The position numbers and the translations under genes are program-made. From Planctomycetota bacterium (GTDB lineage: Bacteria; Planctomycetota; Phycisphaerae; UBA1845; Fen-1342): DNA of 64,000 nucleotides. The notes beneath the pieces were generated by a model. That model was not told the DNA's origin. It worked only from the letters and a program-made list of their open reading frames with translations, and did no database searches. Positions 24,472 through 34,244 of this stretch are shown in pieces; the first letter of the stretch is position 1, and each line of letters opens with the position of its first letter. The DNA lies in NCBI GenBank assembly GCA_018814045.1, contig JAHJAR010000042.1, positions 1 through 64,000 on the forward strand, written 5' to 3'.

Positions 24472-26397
24472 CTATTTGCCCAATTCGCCGAGCAGTGCTT
24501 CGGTCTGGTCGAGCAGGCCCTCGAACAGCTTCATGGCGTCCTGGATCGGCTGGGGCGACATCATGTCGACGCGGGCCAGTTTCAACATGTCGATCGGGTA
24601 CTTGTGGCTGCCACCCTTCAGGAACGACATGTAGGCCTCCACCGCGCCCGGCTCGCCCGCCATGATGCGCTTGGCGATGTTGGAAGCGGCGCAGTAGCTG
24701 GTGGCATACTTGTAGACGTAGAAGTTGTAATAGAAGTGGGGGATGCGAATCCAGTAGTTGTCCACGAGCTCGTCGTGGACGTACTGCGGGCCGTAGTACC
24801 TCTTCATGATCTCGCGATACGCGGCTCCGAGGCTGTCGGCGGTCAGGGGCTGCCCGGCCTCCGCCATCTCGTGGATCTTGTGCTCGAATTCGCTGAACAT
24901 GGCCTGGCGGAACACGGTCCCGCGGAAGCCCTCCAGGAACTCGACCAGGAGGTAGAGCTTCTTCTCGGGATCTTCCGTGCGCTCCAGGATGTAATTTTGC
25001 AAGATGATCTCGTTACAGGTTGAGGCCACCTCGGCGCAGAAGATGGAGTAGTCGGAGTAGATGTACGGCTGCGTCCCGCGCGACATGTGCGAATGCATCG
25101 AGTGGCCCATCTCGTGGGCCAGCGTGGACACGTCATCGAAGCCGCCGTGATAGTTCAGCAGAATGTAGGGCTGCGTCAGGTACGTGCCGCTGGAGTAGGC
25201 CCCGCTGCGTTTGCCCTTGGTGGGGTACACGTCCACCCAACGCGAGCCGAAGCCCTTCTTCATCGCCGCGAGGTACTCGCCTCCCAGTGGTTGCAGGGCC
25301 TCGATGATCGTTTCCACCGCCGTTTCGTAGGGGTATTCAAACTCCTGGTCGGCTAGGAACGGGGCGAAGAGATCGTAGGCATGGACGCCGTCGTCCAGCT
25401 TCAGGACGCGCTGGCGGAGCTCCTGGTAGCGGTGTAGCAGCGGCAGGTTCTGATTGACCGTGTCGATCAGGTTTTCGTAGACCTGCGTCGGGATGTTCGT
25501 ATCGTGCAAGGCTGCCGCGAGGCAACTGTCATAGCCGCGGGCCTTGACCGTCAGAATGTGGCTCTGCACGGCGCCGTTCAGCAGCGCAGCGGCGGTGTTG
25601 CGGTAGTCGGCGTAGGTGCCGACGATGGCCTCGTAGGCATCCTTGCGGACGCGCCGGTCGGGTGAACGCATGTAAAGGTAGAAGGCCTGGTCGTCCAGCT
25701 CGACCATCTGGCCCTGGGCATCCTTGATTTCCGGGAACTTGATGTCCGCGTTGGTGAGCAGGTTGTACGTATTGGAGGCGACGCGGCGCACTTCGCCGGT
25801 CAGCGCCATCAGCTCCTCCTCACGCTCCGAGAGGATGTACTTCTTCTGGCGGAAGAGGTCGTCCAGGGCTTGGCGGTAGAGCGCCAGGTCGGGGTTATCC
25901 GCCATCCACTCCTCGATTGTCTCAAACGGAATCTGCGTGAGCTCAGGCTGGGCCCAGGCGGAGAGCTGGCCGTACTTGATGTAGAGCGCGATGGCCCGCG
26001 ACTTCATGGCCTGACGGTCGCCGTTGCGGGTGTCCTGGTCAGAAAGCAGGGAGGTGTAGACGTAGACCCGTTCGAGGCGCGGTTCGAGCTCGTCGCGGAA
26101 GCGGAGGACCTTCAGAAGTTGCTCGGCGCTCTGCCCCAATGTGCCTTTGAAAGAGCTGACCTGCTCGACCAGCTCCGCCACAGCCTTGTATTCCGCCTCC
26201 CAGGCTTCATCGCTGGGGAAGATGTTCTCGGTGGCCCAGAGGTACTTCGTGTCGATCTCGCTGCGTTCCCGGACGCGTTGGGGTTCCGGGGTGGCGGATG
26301 TCTGTGGGGCCGCCGGGCAGTCGGCACAGCCGGCGATGATCACCGCCAGCGTGAGAACAACGACAGTCATCCAACTACGGGGCAATCGCGCTTTCAT
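24472..26397 (-). CDS. Exported M3-family oligoendopeptidase (PepF-like) lipoprotein
   Basis: The product is 641 residues from the ATG at 26397, with GAGGA 7 nt upstream. The zinc site is HEMGH at 428-432 in STLAHEMGHSMHSHMSR, followed by the third ligand in FCAEVASTCNE. FGSRWVDVYPTKGKRSGAYS and YNFYVYKYATSYCAA are PepF signatures. The start has a lipoprotein signal (VVLTLAVIIAGC), while PepF is normally cytosolic and slightly shorter. Here the enzyme should therefore cut oligopeptides outside the inner membrane, presumably to feed peptide uptake. It is divergent from the SPASM protein gene. Confidence 0.92.
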   Translation of the reverse strand: MKARLPRSWMTVVVLTLAVIIAGCADCPAAPQTSATPEPQRVRERSEIDTKYLWATENIFPSDEAWEAEYKAVAELVEQVSSFKGTLGQSAEQLLKVLRFRDELEPRLERVYVYTSLLSDQDTRNGDRQAMKSRAIALYIKYGQLSAWAQPELTQIPFETIEEWMADNPDLALYRQALDDLFRQKKYILSEREEELMALTGEVRRVASNTYNLLTNADIKFPEIKDAQGQMVELDDQAFYLYMRSPDRRVRKDAYEAIVGTYADYRNTAAALLNGAVQSHILTVKARGYDSCLAAALHDTNIPTQVYENLIDTVNQNLPLLHRYQELRQRVLKLDDGVHAYDLFAPFLADQEFEYPYETAVETIIEALQPLGGEYLAAMKKGFGSRWVDVYPTKGKRSGAYSSGTYLTQPYILLNYHGGFDDVSTLAHEMGHSMHSHMSRGTQPYIYSDYSIFCAEVASTCNEIILQNYILERTEDPEKKLYLLVEFLEGFRGTVFRQAMFSEFEHKIHEMAEAGQPLTADSLGAAYREIMKRYYGPQYVHDELVDNYWIRIPHFYYNFYVYKYATSYCAASNIAKRIMAGEPGAVEAYMSFLKGGSHKYPIDMLKLARVDMMSPQPIQDAMKLFEGLLDQTEALLGELGK

Positions 26398-26685
26398 ATG
26401 GAATCCTCGGTGCGGGTTTGTCACCGTTGACCGGCAGGCGGACCCGCCAGCCGCCTTGGCCGTCTTAGAATCCAGTACATTAGAGGCTAAGGACGTGGCG
26501 GGCAAGCCGGGCACCCGCGGAGCGACGCAGCCGTTGCGCTCCGGGTGCCGATATGTGCTATAGTCTCCGGCAAGCGAGTCGGAGTGTCATACGGCCAGGC
26601 GGTGCGGCGACATGAGCCGCCGGCGGGCGAAGGCGGACGAGCACCACGGAGCGCACGGCGCGCCGTTGGGTGGCGGAGGTCTAGC
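26398..26685. other. Divergent intergenic region
   Basis: The 288-bp gap lies between the divergent pepF-like and SPASM genes. A TATAGT at 26559-26564 is a candidate -10 for the plus-strand gene, with TTGCGC 19 nt further up as a weak -35. No repeat was found. Confidence 0.4.
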
Positions 26686-28419
26686 GTGACCGAGAGGAAA
26701 GACGAGTCAACCGCGCCACCGCGCCCGGGCGCGTACGACAGCCGCACCGAGACCCAGGGCCACACGACGGCGTACCGGCTCGAAAAACGCTACGCACCGC
26801 ACGGGGCGGTTTCGCAGGATCCTGACAAGCGCGCGGTGCGTGGCACGGATGGGCAGGTCAGTTCCGCGGACTACGCAGCCCGGGCGCGGGTGGAGCGCGG
26901 CGCTGCGTCCGCTCCCAGCCCGGATGTCCCCGCGCAACCGAAGCGCTACATCGACCTGGACTACCATCACCCGCTGGAGGACGTCCTCGGCCAGTATTGG
27001 ATGCGCAAGCTTCTGGCGTATGTCTCCCGCCGTCGTTCCAGCGGCCGGACGATGATCGAGGAAATCCTCACGTCATACGCCAATCCCCAGACCCCGCGCT
27101 GGCAGCGTCTGAAGTACTGGCCGTTCCACAAGTTCATCGACCGCATGCGCGGGTCGGTCAGCGCTGAGACGTTTCGCCAGCGGGTTGGGGAGCACGTGAG
27201 CACGGTCCGCGGCCTGGTCGTCACGGCCCGGAGCGTGGCGGAGTTCGGCCTATTCGTGCCACAACGGTTCGTCGCGCCGCTGTTCAGCGTGTGGAACTTC
27301 ACCAACGCGTGCAACCTGCGCTGCCGCCACTGCTACCAGGATTCCGAGCACAAACCGTTGGAGCACGAGCTGAGCCGCGCCGAGAAGTTCGACCTGGTCG
27401 ACCAGATGGCCGCGGAATACGTGCCGATGACCGCCTTCGCCGGGGGCGAGCCGACCGTCAGTCGCGACCTGTTGCCCGTGCTGCGCCGCTGCCAGAAACA
27501 CGGCATTCACACCACGCTCGCGACGCACGGGGGCACACTGACGCCACGTTTGACGGGGCAGCTCGCCGAGGCCGGGGTGAAGTATGTCGAGGTCTCGCTC
27601 GATTCGGTGCAGGCGGCGAAACACGATGCCTTCCGCGGTCAGCCGGGGATGTGGTCGCGGACCGTGCGGGGCATGGAACGCGTCGTGGCCCAGGAGGGGA
27701 TGCGCCTGGGCATTGCCATGTGCGTGCACCAGGGCAACTTCGACGAAGTCGAAGACATGCTCCAGTTCGCGCTCGATATCGGGGCATCGTGCTTCGCGCA
27801 TTTCAACTTCATTCCGGTGGGACGGGGGTTGGAGATGGTGGACAGGGATCTCAGCCCCAGCCAGCGCGAGCAGTTGCTGGGCACGCTCAACCGCTGGATG
27901 CAGTCGGGCAAGATCGGCGTTATCTCGACGGCGCCACAGTTGGGACGCGTCTGCCTCGCGCAGGCCCCGAGCGCGGGCCTGCAAAGCTGCTCGCACGCCG
28001 GTGCCGGAGGCGGCATGAAGGCGCGCGTGGTGGCCAAGTACCTGGGTGGCTGCGGGGCCGGGCGGACCTACGTCTGCATCGAGCCGGATGGCAACATCAC
28101 GCCGTGCGTCTACCTGCCGCATCGGGTTCTGGGCAACATCCGGCAACGCCGCTTTGCTGCCATCTTTCGCGACAACGAGTTCTGGGATTTGCTCTGCGAC
28201 CGCGCGCAGCGCGTGCACCATTGTGAAGTCTGCACGTTCAAGAACTACTGCGGCGGCTGTCGGGCGCGGGCCGACGCATACTTCGGCGAGTTGAACGCGG
28301 GCGATCCCGGCTGCCTGTTTAACGCGAAACACTGGGACGAGCTGGTGCGGCGGGGGGTCGTGCGTGATCCGCATCCGGCGTGCACGCAGCAGCAGGAGGA
28401 GACGCCGCTGGGGGTCTAG
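26686..28419 (+). CDS. Radical SAM/SPASM-domain enzyme
   Basis: The product is 577 residues from a GTG at 26686, with GGAGG 7 nt upstream. The first ~190 residues are unrecognised and polar. The radical SAM cluster is CNLRCRHC (Cys209, 213, 216), followed by TAFAGGEPT and VEVSLDSVQ. The C-terminal SPASM region has GRTYVCIEPDGNITPC, CEVCTFKNYCGGCRARA and a final GDPGC, enough cysteines for two more clusters. Such proteins modify peptides or make cofactors (PqqE, AhbD and NirJ types). No precursor peptide is evident nearby, so the substrate is unknown. Confidence 0.88.
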   Translation: MTERKDESTAPPRPGAYDSRTETQGHTTAYRLEKRYAPHGAVSQDPDKRAVRGTDGQVSSADYAARARVERGAASAPSPDVPAQPKRYIDLDYHHPLEDVLGQYWMRKLLAYVSRRRSSGRTMIEEILTSYANPQTPRWQRLKYWPFHKFIDRMRGSVSAETFRQRVGEHVSTVRGLVVTARSVAEFGLFVPQRFVAPLFSVWNFTNACNLRCRHCYQDSEHKPLEHELSRAEKFDLVDQMAAEYVPMTAFAGGEPTVSRDLLPVLRRCQKHGIHTTLATHGGTLTPRLTGQLAEAGVKYVEVSLDSVQAAKHDAFRGQPGMWSRTVRGMERVVAQEGMRLGIAMCVHQGNFDEVEDMLQFALDIGASCFAHFNFIPVGRGLEMVDRDLSPSQREQLLGTLNRWMQSGKIGVISTAPQLGRVCLAQAPSAGLQSCSHAGAGGGMKARVVAKYLGGCGAGRTYVCIEPDGNITPCVYLPHRVLGNIRQRRFAAIFRDNEFWDLLCDRAQRVHHCEVCTFKNYCGGCRARADAYFGELNAGDPGCLFNAKHWDELVRRGVVRDPHPACTQQQEETPLGV

Positions 28420-28424
28420 CGCCG

Positions 28425-30152
28425 CTACTTCGCGTTAGCCGGGGCCGTCTGCAACTCGGCGTGGGAGCGATCGATCTGGGCCTGCCAGGCGTCCTGGTGC
28501 TCTTCGATCACGCGGGCGAGCAACTCCGTGAACTGCGGATCAAAGTGTTGGCTGGCGTCGCTGCGGATTTCCGCGACGGCCGCGTCAATCGTGCAGTGCG
28601 CGCGGTGCACGCGGTCGCTGGTGAGGGCGTCGAAGGCCTCGGCCACCGCGAGCAGGCGGGCGCCGATCGGGATATTTGTACCCGCCAGGCCGTCTGGGTA
28701 CCCCGCCCCGTCGTAGCGCTCGCGCAGATGGCGGATGATCAGGATTTCCGTGCCGAAGATGCGCAGGGGCTCGAGGATCTTGCACGTCATCAACGGAACC
28801 TGGCGCAGGACCGTGGCTTCCTGCGGCGTGAGCCGTCCGGGCTTTTGCAGTATCTGATCCGGAACACCGATCTTGCCCAGGTCGTGCAGCATGGCGGCGT
28901 TGGCACCGGCGACGCGCAGGGACTCTGGCCAGCCGGCGGCTTCAGCCAACGCGTTGCAGTAGAAGGTCACGTTACGCGAGTGGCAGGCGGTGTACCGATC
29001 CCGGGCTTCCAGGGCCTGGACCAGCGCCCAGACACTTTGCAGGCAGAGTTCCTTGGCCTGCATGCTCAGCTTGACCACCTGTTTCTGGAGGCGGTCGACG
29101 TCCTCGACCTGCACACCCACTTCCGGCGGTCCGTCTGTCAGATGATCGGAGCCGACGACCTGGTTGCGGCCTTGGCGTTTGGCCGCGTAGAGCGCCTGGT
29201 CCGCCAGATTGATGAGGTCGCTGACGGACGTCACGCGTGGATCGGTAGTGCTGACGACGCCGAGTGAGGCGTTCACGATCAGATGTGGATGCTCAGGCAC
29301 GCGCGCATGGTGAGGTAGCGTCTGGCGAATGCGCTCGGCCAGTTGCACGGCTTCCTCGAGAGAAGTCTGGGGACAGATGACAGTGAACTCCTCACCGCCG
29401 TAGCGGGCCACCGTGTCGATGTCGCGCACGGTGTGGGCCAGGTGGCGGGCGGTGGCCTTCAGAACGCGGTTGCCCATCTCGTGCCCGTAGGTGTCGTTGA
29501 TGGCCTTGAAGTGGTCGAGATCGATCATCAGCAGGGAAATCACGCCGCCGTAGCGCCTGGTGCGCGCGAACTCGTTGTCCAGCAGGTGCCGGAGCTGACC
29601 GTGGTTCCACAGGCCGGTCAGCCCGTCGGTGAGAGCGGCGCGTTGGAGGCGCTCCTGGAGGCGGCTGAAGCGCAAACCGTTGCGAAGGCGCGCGGTCAGC
29701 TCCTCTATGTCGTAGGGTTTGATCAGGTAGTCGTCAGCACCGGCATTGAGCGCGCGGTTCTTGCAGTCACGCGACCCGAAAGCGGTCACCACGACCAGGT
29801 AGGTACCGTCCAGGGCCGGGTCGGAGCGAACCGTCTTGCACAGGGTGAGACCGTCAAGCTCCGGCATCATCAGGTCGCAGATGACCACCCGTGGGCGGTG
29901 ACGACGGATCTGCTCTAATCCCGCGCGACCGTCTTCGGCCTGGACGACGCTGTACTGCTGACGCAGCAGCCGCTGTAGCAGCAGGGCCCGTTGTGCGGGA
30001 TCGTCCTCGATCACGCAGACGTCTACGACGTCCTCTTCGATCGGAGCTGCCTTCCCTCCGGGGCGGTGCTCGGCTGCACCGCCGTCAAGCACAGCGGTCT
30101 TCTCGGCCACTCGGTTTGTCCTGTTGACGGTTCTGCGGCTGGCCCTGGTCAT
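28425..30152 (-). CDS. Response regulator with GGDEF and HD-GYP output domains
   Basis: The product is 575 residues from the ATG at 30152; a GTG at 30239 would add 29 residues, and neither has a clear ribosome-binding site. An N-terminal receiver has acidic IEDD and phosphoacceptor CDLMMP (Asp93). The GGDEF domain has DLDHFKAINDTYGHEMGN and an intact RYGGEEF. The HD-GYP domain has HDLGKIGVP and RYDGAGYPDGL. One protein could therefore both make and break cyclic di-GMP under control of phosphorylation, in the cytosol. No partner histidine kinase is adjacent. It is convergent with the SPASM gene. Confidence 0.95.
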   Translation of the reverse strand: MTRASRRTVNRTNRVAEKTAVLDGGAAEHRPGGKAAPIEEDVVDVCVIEDDPAQRALLLQRLLRQQYSVVQAEDGRAGLEQIRRHRPRVVICDLMMPELDGLTLCKTVRSDPALDGTYLVVVTAFGSRDCKNRALNAGADDYLIKPYDIEELTARLRNGLRFSRLQERLQRAALTDGLTGLWNHGQLRHLLDNEFARTRRYGGVISLLMIDLDHFKAINDTYGHEMGNRVLKATARHLAHTVRDIDTVARYGGEEFTVICPQTSLEEAVQLAERIRQTLPHHARVPEHPHLIVNASLGVVSTTDPRVTSVSDLINLADQALYAAKRQGRNQVVGSDHLTDGPPEVGVQVEDVDRLQKQVVKLSMQAKELCLQSVWALVQALEARDRYTACHSRNVTFYCNALAEAAGWPESLRVAGANAAMLHDLGKIGVPDQILQKPGRLTPQEATVLRQVPLMTCKILEPLRIFGTEILIIRHLRERYDGAGYPDGLAGTNIPIGARLLAVAEAFDALTSDRVHRAHCTIDAAVAEIRSDASQHFDPQFTELLARVIEEHQDAWQAQIDRSHAELQTAPANAK

Positions 30153-30587
30153 CGTCACGCGGGGAGCGCTGAATCGAAACGCCGCTAGCCGCCTGCTGAC
30201 GATACGCCCGCGACGGACGACGCCGGCACTGTCTGACACGCGCGGACGGGGCCGCCCGCAACTCGCGTGGCGCGACCGCCAACAACCATAATTTCTCTAG
30301 AGCCACACCAACCTCACGGTGGGGGCGGCGATCCCCAATGGCAGTGGATGTATCGACCAGCTCAGCGGACGTGCTCAATACCGCGCCAAAACGCGGCCGC
30401 GGCCGGGCCGGGCCAGTCGTTATCGCCACCACCCGGCCCGAACGCAAGTCATATCGGATCCAGGCTGCGCTGGGGTGCTGGGAAGCGGTCCGGAACGTTG
30501 CTATGATACTCTTCGTCGCTCGGTCGCCCGGGTGGCTTATCGGGCGCGTTGGCCCGGCCCGGGCGAGTCCCGTCAGGACGTCGCATC
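30153..30587. other. Intergenic region upstream of panB
   Basis: The region holds no gene that I can support. ORFs here are Arg-rich and lack coding character. A TATGAT at 30502-30507 could be the -10 of panB, but no good -35 is seen. Confidence 0.4.
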
Positions 30588-31478
30588 ATGAGCAGCCGCC
30601 CACCCGATCAGCAGCAGCGTGCCAACCAGGCGGTTTCTGCCGGCAATCGTATCGACCTGGCCGGTCTGCGGCGAATGAAGGCCGCCGGGCGCAAGTTCGC
30701 CATGCTGACCGCCTACGATTATCCGACGGCAATCCTGGCGCAGGCGGCCGGCGTTCATTCACTCCTGATCGGTGACTCGATGGGGACGGTTCTGCTGGGG
30801 CACGAAAGCACGCGGAACGTGCCGCTCGCGCTGATGCTGGTACTAGGGGAAGCCGTACGCCGCGGCGCTCCAGATGTATACCTGATCGGCGATATGCCCT
30901 ACGAAGCGATGGTCGTTAATGACAACGTCGCGCTGGATGCGGCCCGCCGCTTCTGTGACGAGGCGGGCTGTGATGGGGTCAAGTTCGAGGCCGCGTCGGA
31001 CCAGGTGGGGCTGGTGGAGCGGCTTGTTTCCGCCGGCATCGAGACGACCGTGCACCTGGGATTGCGCCCCCAGAGTGTGACCAACCGCGAGGGCTACCGC
31101 GCGCAGGCCCGTGACGCGGCTTCGCTCGCCGACCTCGTGGCCGATGCGCGGCGCATGACTGCGGCCGGCGCCGCGATGCTGTTGCTGGAGGCGGTGCCGA
31201 GCGAGGCGGCCCAGGCGGTGGTGGCAGCGGTGGACGTGCCCGTGGTAGGTTGTGGGGCCGGTCCCGCCTGTGATGGGCACGTCTTGGTGACCCAGGACAT
31301 GCTTGGAATGAGCGGTATCAGGCCGCCGCGCTTCGTCCCCGTGCTCGCCGAGGTTGGCAAGCTGTGCGGCGCGGCAATGCGGCGCTACGTGGAAGCGGTC
31401 AGCAGTGGCGCTTACCCCGCGCCCGAGCACACCTACCCGATGCGCAAGCAGCCGGCGAGCCCATCGACAACGCCATGA
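30588..31478 (+). CDS. panB: 3-methyl-2-oxobutanoate hydroxymethyltransferase
   Basis: The product is 296 residues. PanB adds a hydroxymethyl group to ketoisovalerate in the first step of pantothenate synthesis, in the cytosol. LTAYDYPTAILAQAAGVHSLLIGDSMGTVLLGHEST holds the Mg2+ and substrate residues in order. VYLIGDMPYEA, GCDGVKFEA and VHLGLRPQSV follow, then LLLEAVPSEAA and GCGAGPACDGHVLVTQDMLG. The ATG at 30588 has AGGA upstream. No panC or panD is adjacent. The stop overlaps the methyltransferase start by 4 nt (ATGA). Confidence 0.97.
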   Translation: MSSRPPDQQQRANQAVSAGNRIDLAGLRRMKAAGRKFAMLTAYDYPTAILAQAAGVHSLLIGDSMGTVLLGHESTRNVPLALMLVLGEAVRRGAPDVYLIGDMPYEAMVVNDNVALDAARRFCDEAGCDGVKFEAASDQVGLVERLVSAGIETTVHLGLRPQSVTNREGYRAQARDAASLADLVADARRMTAAGAAMLLLEAVPSEAAQAVVAAVDVPVVGCGAGPACDGHVLVTQDMLGMSGIRPPRFVPVLAEVGKLCGAAMRRYVEAVSSGAYPAPEHTYPMRKQPASPSTTP

Positions 31479-32383
31479 GCATAACGCGGTCGCCGCGGCG
31501 CTGCCCGGCCTGCGACATGTTGCCCCGCCGCACGCTGCGGTTGAGCGCTGCCGCACGGTTGTGGCAATGTCCGCGGTGCCTGTTGGCCTGGTGGGACTGG
31601 CCGGCCGCCTGGGTGCTGGATCCGAGCAGCTTCTACGACCGCGACTATTTCCAATCGTCCGCGACCGCCAAAGGCTACGACGACTACCATGCGCTCGAAG
31701 CCGGCGTGCGGCGGACCGGGCGCAGTCGTCTGCGCCTGATCGACACTTTGCTGCGGACTGGGGGCGGCTTGTCACCCAGGCGTCTACTGGACGTCGGTTG
31801 CGGGACGGGGTGTTTTCTGGATGAAGCCCGGCGGGCAGGTTGGCAGGTGTCGGGAATCGAAGTCAGCGGCTATGCCGCCGAGCAGGCCCGCCAGCGTGGG
31901 CTCGCGGTGGCCTGCGCTGCGGCGGAAGGGCTGCGCGCGTCACCTCAGACGTTCGATTGCGTGACGTTGTGGGACGTGCTTGAGCACTTGCGCGATCCAC
32001 AGCGCGTGCTGGCGGCGGCCGCGCGGGCCTTGCGACCGAATGGTGTGTTGGCGCTCTCGACCGGCGACGTCACGGCCCTGTGCGCGCGGCTGAGCGGGGC
32101 GCGCTGGCACCTTTACAACATCCCCGAGCACCTGTTCTTCTTCTCGCCCCGGGCGCTGCATAAGATGTTGGGGCGGGCAGGCTTCGTTGTGGGGCGGGTC
32201 GTACGCGAGTTGAACTGGGTGCCGGTGGTGTATCTGCTCGAACGGCTGCGCAAGTCCGCCGGGGGGCGGTCGCCCACTGTTGCTGGTTCGGCGTCGGCAA
32301 CGCCCGCGCGGGGTTGGCGGCGGCTGGTTGTGCCGGCGACGCTCCTGGATGTCATCGGCGTGTACGCGACGCGCGTGACTTAG
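31475..32383 (+). CDS. Zinc-ribbon SAM-dependent methyltransferase
   Basis: The product is 302 residues, coupled to panB by an ATGA overlap. The N-terminus has a zinc ribbon (CPACD, then CPRC) like that of methyltransferases acting on lipids or sugars. The segment DRDYFQ precedes motif I, LLDVGCGTGCFLDEARRAGW, then SGIEVSGYAAEQAR and LWDVLEHLRDPQRVL. A C-terminal hydrophobic part with HLYNIPEHLFFFSPRALHKML is typical of the Methyltransf_23 type. The substrate is unknown; its linkage to pantothenate synthesis seems incidental. Confidence 0.85.
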   Translation: MSITRSPRRCPACDMLPRRTLRLSAAARLWQCPRCLLAWWDWPAAWVLDPSSFYDRDYFQSSATAKGYDDYHALEAGVRRTGRSRLRLIDTLLRTGGGLSPRRLLDVGCGTGCFLDEARRAGWQVSGIEVSGYAAEQARQRGLAVACAAAEGLRASPQTFDCVTLWDVLEHLRDPQRVLAAAARALRPNGVLALSTGDVTALCARLSGARWHLYNIPEHLFFFSPRALHKMLGRAGFVVGRVVRELNWVPVVYLLERLRKSAGGRSPTVAGSASATPARGWRRLVVPATLLDVIGVYATRVT

Positions 32384-32533
32384 AGCGCCGAACAAAACGC
32401 GTGTGGCATGGGCTAATAGCCGGTGCAGCACCGGCCCTTGGCGGGCGCCACAAGAAGTTGTCATGGGCGCTCCTGGTCTGGTGACCCGCAATTGCGCTAA
32501 CTTGGCGGGAACGGGCGTCGTCCCCGTTGATGC

Positions 32534-32552
32534 GACAGGCGAGACGCCTGTC
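32534..32552. repeat. Short hairpin repeat GACAGGCG-AGA-CGCCTGTC
   Basis: A perfect 8-bp stem with a 3-nt loop lies in the gap between the methyltransferase and GH130 genes, followed by CCACCCGGGTAATG. I have seen similar short palindromes dispersed in planctomycete genomes, but only this copy was found here. The remainder of the 250-bp gap holds no gene. Confidence 0.5.
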
Positions 32553-32633
32553 CCACCCGGGTAATGTCCGGTTTTCAACGAGTTGCCACACCAGCGACTT
32601 GGGCCCCAGCACCAGGTCAAGACGAGCGCCGGC

Positions 32634-34097
32634 CTACAGCCGCGTCATCTGCGCGAGCACGTCCTGCACCGACATCTTGGCCACGCTCGTGGCCGAATCG
32701 GACATGGCGTACGGCATGACCAGGAGGCCGTTGTGGATTACGGCACCGCAGGAGTAAACCACATTGGGTACGTATCCCTCGCGCTCCTTCTCATTGGGGG
32801 CCAGGAGCGGCTCCTTCAGTTGCCCGATGACGCGGGAGGGGTCTTCGAGATCGAGCAGGGCGGCCCCGATGCAGTAACGCCGCATGGGGCCGACGCCGTG
32901 CGTCAGCAGTAGCCAGCCTTCGTCCGTCTCCAGCGGCGAGCCGCAGTTGCCAATCTGCACGAATTCCCACGGGTAGGTCGGCTCCTGAAGCTGCTGGGCC
33001 TCGTTCCAGAAACGGATGTTGCGTGAGGACATGATGAAGAGATTCTCGTTGTCGACGCGCGAGACCATCATGTACCAGCCGTCGATCTTGCGGGGGAAAA
33101 GGGCCACACCCTTGTTCTGGGCATAGCGCCCGTTCAGCGTCGTGATTCTGAAGTCGGTGAAGTTGGGCGTTTCGAGCATTTGCGGCAGGATGCGAAACCC
33201 GTCGTAGGCCGTGTAGGTGCCGTAGTACTGCACCGAGCCGTCATCATCGACGAAGCGGACGAAGCGTGCGTCCTCGATGCCGCGGCTCTCGCTTTCGGTG
33301 ACCGGGAAAATCACAACTTCGGACACCGGGCAATCGGGAGGAAAGCTCAGGTGATAGTTCGAGCGCGCCAGCCAGCGCATGTGGGCGGCGGTCTGCTCGA
33401 ACAGTCCTTTATCGAAGGCCAGTTGTTGCGCGTCTTCGATGGCCTGCATCAGCTCCGTGAAAACAAAGTGGCTGCTCAACTGGTCGAGCACGGCGCCGGC
33501 GATATCGTTGTAGGCGCCCATCTCGATCAGCTTCAGGAAGTATGTGTGTTTATGGTAAAGCCGCTCCTTGACCATCTTGGCGCGCTCGACGAAGCGGCTG
33601 ACGGGGTCAAAGGCCACCTGCCCATCGGGCCCGATCAGGCCGGTGCGGAAAGTGATGGACGATATGTGTCCCTCGCCGGTGGCCCGCAGGCTCATGACGA
33701 AGCGGAGCGTTTCGGCCGGGAGGTCCGCCTGGTTCGGGTGCGGGACGATTGAGGGGTTGAACAGGGCCGCTGCTTCGATCGAATACTCCATCGTGAAATA
33801 CGCCCCGATCAGCAGGCGCCGTTCGGTCGAAAGCTCGTCCGGTTTGTCGAGGTGCTCTGACACGAGGTGAAAGTGCTCGTCGAACACGCTGGCGAGATCC
33901 TTGTGCCGGGCGCCGAAATCGCCGATAACCTGCCGCAACTCGGCCGCGACCTCGGTTTCGCGCAAGTTCAGGATGCGATTCAGAATCCCCCGGATGCGCT
34001 GCTCACCGCCCGGTATGAATGGGCGCGTGATTACGCGCTGCTCGTCGGAGAGGAGCTGTTCGGGCATTCTGGTGACTTTGAGTGGCTGTGGCTGCAT
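32634..34097 (-). CDS. GH130-like beta-mannoside phosphorylase/mannosidase
   Basis: The product is 487 residues, with GGAGAGGAG about 10 nt upstream of the ATG at 34097. The second half has the five-bladed propeller character of GH130: GIEDARFVRF, YYGTYTAYDG, NKGVALFPRKIDGWYMMVSRVDNEN, PWEFVQIGNCGSPLETDEGWLLLTHGV, YCIGAALLDLEDPSRVIG and YVPNVVYSCG. Members phosphorolyse or hydrolyse beta-mannosides in the cytosol. The protein is longer than the common ~330-400 residues because of a ~150-residue N-terminal helical extension. No linked mannan genes are visible. The neighbouring gene is divergent. Confidence 0.88.
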   Translation of the reverse strand: MQPQPLKVTRMPEQLLSDEQRVITRPFIPGGEQRIRGILNRILNLRETEVAAELRQVIGDFGARHKDLASVFDEHFHLVSEHLDKPDELSTERRLLIGAYFTMEYSIEAAALFNPSIVPHPNQADLPAETLRFVMSLRATGEGHISSITFRTGLIGPDGQVAFDPVSRFVERAKMVKERLYHKHTYFLKLIEMGAYNDIAGAVLDQLSSHFVFTELMQAIEDAQQLAFDKGLFEQTAAHMRWLARSNYHLSFPPDCPVSEVVIFPVTESESRGIEDARFVRFVDDDGSVQYYGTYTAYDGFRILPQMLETPNFTDFRITTLNGRYAQNKGVALFPRKIDGWYMMVSRVDNENLFIMSSRNIRFWNEAQQLQEPTYPWEFVQIGNCGSPLETDEGWLLLTHGVGPMRRYCIGAALLDLEDPSRVIGQLKEPLLAPNEKEREGYVPNVVYSCGAVIHNGLLVMPYAMSDSATSVAKMSVQDVLAQMTRL

Positions 34098-34244
34098 GCG
34101 GGCGGATCTCCTCTCCGGCGAGCAGGTGCTTTCGCTCCAAGCGGGGTCATTGCGGCCGTCTGCGCCAACCGTCCGGCCCGTCAGACGTTACAATATTATC
34201 GGCTGTCAGCGCTTGCCGGTCGAGAAGCTTGTGAGGGTGACTTC

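Noticed and set aside
30338-30775. 145-codon frame overlapping the start of panB
   Set aside because: It overlaps a secure panB start in another frame, and its sequence shows no coding character.
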